Part shown: positions 5,523-5,997 of the stretch, one piece after another
How positions within the stretch are numbered: the first letter of the stretch is position 1
How the letters are laid out: each line of letters begins with the position of its first letter
Assembly: GCA_020859725.1 (NCBI GenBank)
Contig: JAJBVR010000173.1
Coordinates: forward strand, 1 to 5,997
DNA from: Clostridiales bacterium
GTDB taxonomy: Bacteria > Bacillota > Clostridia > Oscillospirales > Acutalibacteraceae
Direction: 5' to 3'
DNA length: 5,997 nt
The notes under the pieces: model-generated
Database searches by the model: none
What the model saw: only the letters and a program-made list of their open reading frames with translations
What the model was told of the DNA's origin: nothing
Position numbers and translations under genes: made by a program

Positions 5523-5951
5523 ATGAAAAAAACAGCAATAGTTTATTGGAGCGGAACAGGCAACACAGAGCAGATGGCAAACGCCGTTTTACAGGGAGTT
5601 CAGTCTGCCGGGGCAGAGGGAACTTTGATGCAGGCTTCTGATTTTAATTCATCTCTTATGGATAATTATAATGCGGTAGCTTTCGGCTGCCCGGCAATGG
5701 GCGCAGAGGAGCTTGAGGATTCCGAATTTGAACCTATGTTTTCGGAATGCGAAGCAAAGCTTTCAGGCAAGCAGATTGCTCTTTTCGGTTCGTATGGCTG
5801 TGGAACGGGAGAATGGATGAACGTGTGGAAAGAACGCTGTGAAAATGACGGCACTGTGCTGGTAAGCGATCCTGTTATTGCCAATTATGCTCCGGATGAC
5901 GATGTTTTGGATTTATGCAAAGCGCTTGGAAACGCTCTCGCGAACTGCTGA
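5523..5951 (+). CDS. flavodoxin (short-chain, FMN-binding)
   Basis: A 142-residue cytoplasmic electron carrier, complete. The FMN phosphate loop SGTGNT (residues 10-15) follows the first strand KKTAIVYWS. The further flavin loops are about A-F-G-C-P-A-M-G (53-60) and F-G-S-Y-G-C-G-T-G-E-W (88-98). Length and motifs fit short clostridial flavodoxins, which replace ferredoxin as low-potential carriers when iron is limiting. The frame is open further upstream, but the protein family begins at the ATG at 5523. The ribosome binding site is poor: the best match, AAAGG (5505-5509), lies 13 nt away. No convincing promoter or terminator is seen in the 126 nt after DUF3793, so co-transcription with it from the DtxR-like controlled promoter is likely. 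Base composition is like that of its neighbours and no frameshift is seen. Confidence 0.93.
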   Translation: MKKTAIVYWSGTGNTEQMANAVLQGVQSAGAEGTLMQASDFNSSLMDNYNAVAFGCPAMGAEELEDSEFEPMFSECEAKLSGKQIALFGSYGCGTGEWMNVWKERCENDGTVLVSDPVIANYAPDDDVLDLCKALGNALANC

Positions 5952-5997
5952 ATTAATCTTATAAATATATGCGAAAGGGCTTTGAACGGCATAATGC
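5952..5997 (+). other. 3' flank of flavodoxin, possible start of another gene
   Basis: No terminator hairpin is visible in these 46 nt. The stretch AAATATATGC, GAAAGGG, TTTGAA and then ATG at 5994-5996 resembles the region just before the flavodoxin start (AAATATATATGC, GGAAAGG, TTTGAA, ATG). It may be the leader of a following gene cut by the window edge. Confidence 0.25.

Noticed and set aside
1..5997. CRISPR arrays, transposases, tRNA or rRNA genes, attachment sites
   Set aside because: No regular repeats, transposase motifs, tRNA-like cloverleafs or rRNA sequence were seen on either strand.

Overview
The window reads as a chromosomal segment of a low-GC anaerobic Firmicute, most likely a gut-type member of the Clostridia. 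The grounds are AT-rich DNA, AGGAGG-type ribosome binding sites, a short clostridial flavodoxin and a DUF3793 protein. I cannot name a species.

Layout, left to right. (1) Positions 1-200, minus strand: the 5' part of an ArsC/Spx-like thioredoxin-fold gene with a CSTC motif, cut by the window edge. It has a good promoter at 280-308. (2) Positions 363-3860, minus strand: two overlapping genes for a heterodimeric ABC transporter, each a transmembrane domain fused to an ATPase, ending in a strong hairpin at 317-356. (3) Positions 3967-4584, minus strand: a TetR/AcrR-type regulator upstream of the ABC pair. It has a consensus promoter and two overlapping palindromic operators on its transcription start. 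(4) Positions 4846-5951, plus strand, divergent from tetR: a DUF3793 protein and then a flavodoxin.

The most informative signal is a palindrome of type GTTAG-N6-CTAAC. It occurs twice in front of DUF3793/flavodoxin and once in front of the ABC pair. Its arms match the TTAGGTTAG half-site of DtxR/IdeR iron regulators, though with a wider centre. With a flavodoxin in the set (these replace ferredoxin when iron is short), this suggests one metal-responsive regulon covering the ABC pair, DUF3793 and flavodoxin. The TetR protein probably has its own, different operator. If so, the ABC pair may be a siderophore or metal-chelate transporter of the YbtPQ/IrtAB kind. That is inference.

Four of the six genes (ArsC-like, both ABC subunits, DUF3793) each carry one single-base frameshift, and every one lies in or beside an A/T homopolymer. 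The protein on the far side of each shift is intact and family-like. DUF3793 also has ACG where an ATG is expected. Uncorrected homopolymer sequencing errors are the simplest explanation, with recent gene decay or slippage-based switching as alternatives. Coordinates below span the whole frameshift-corrected genes.
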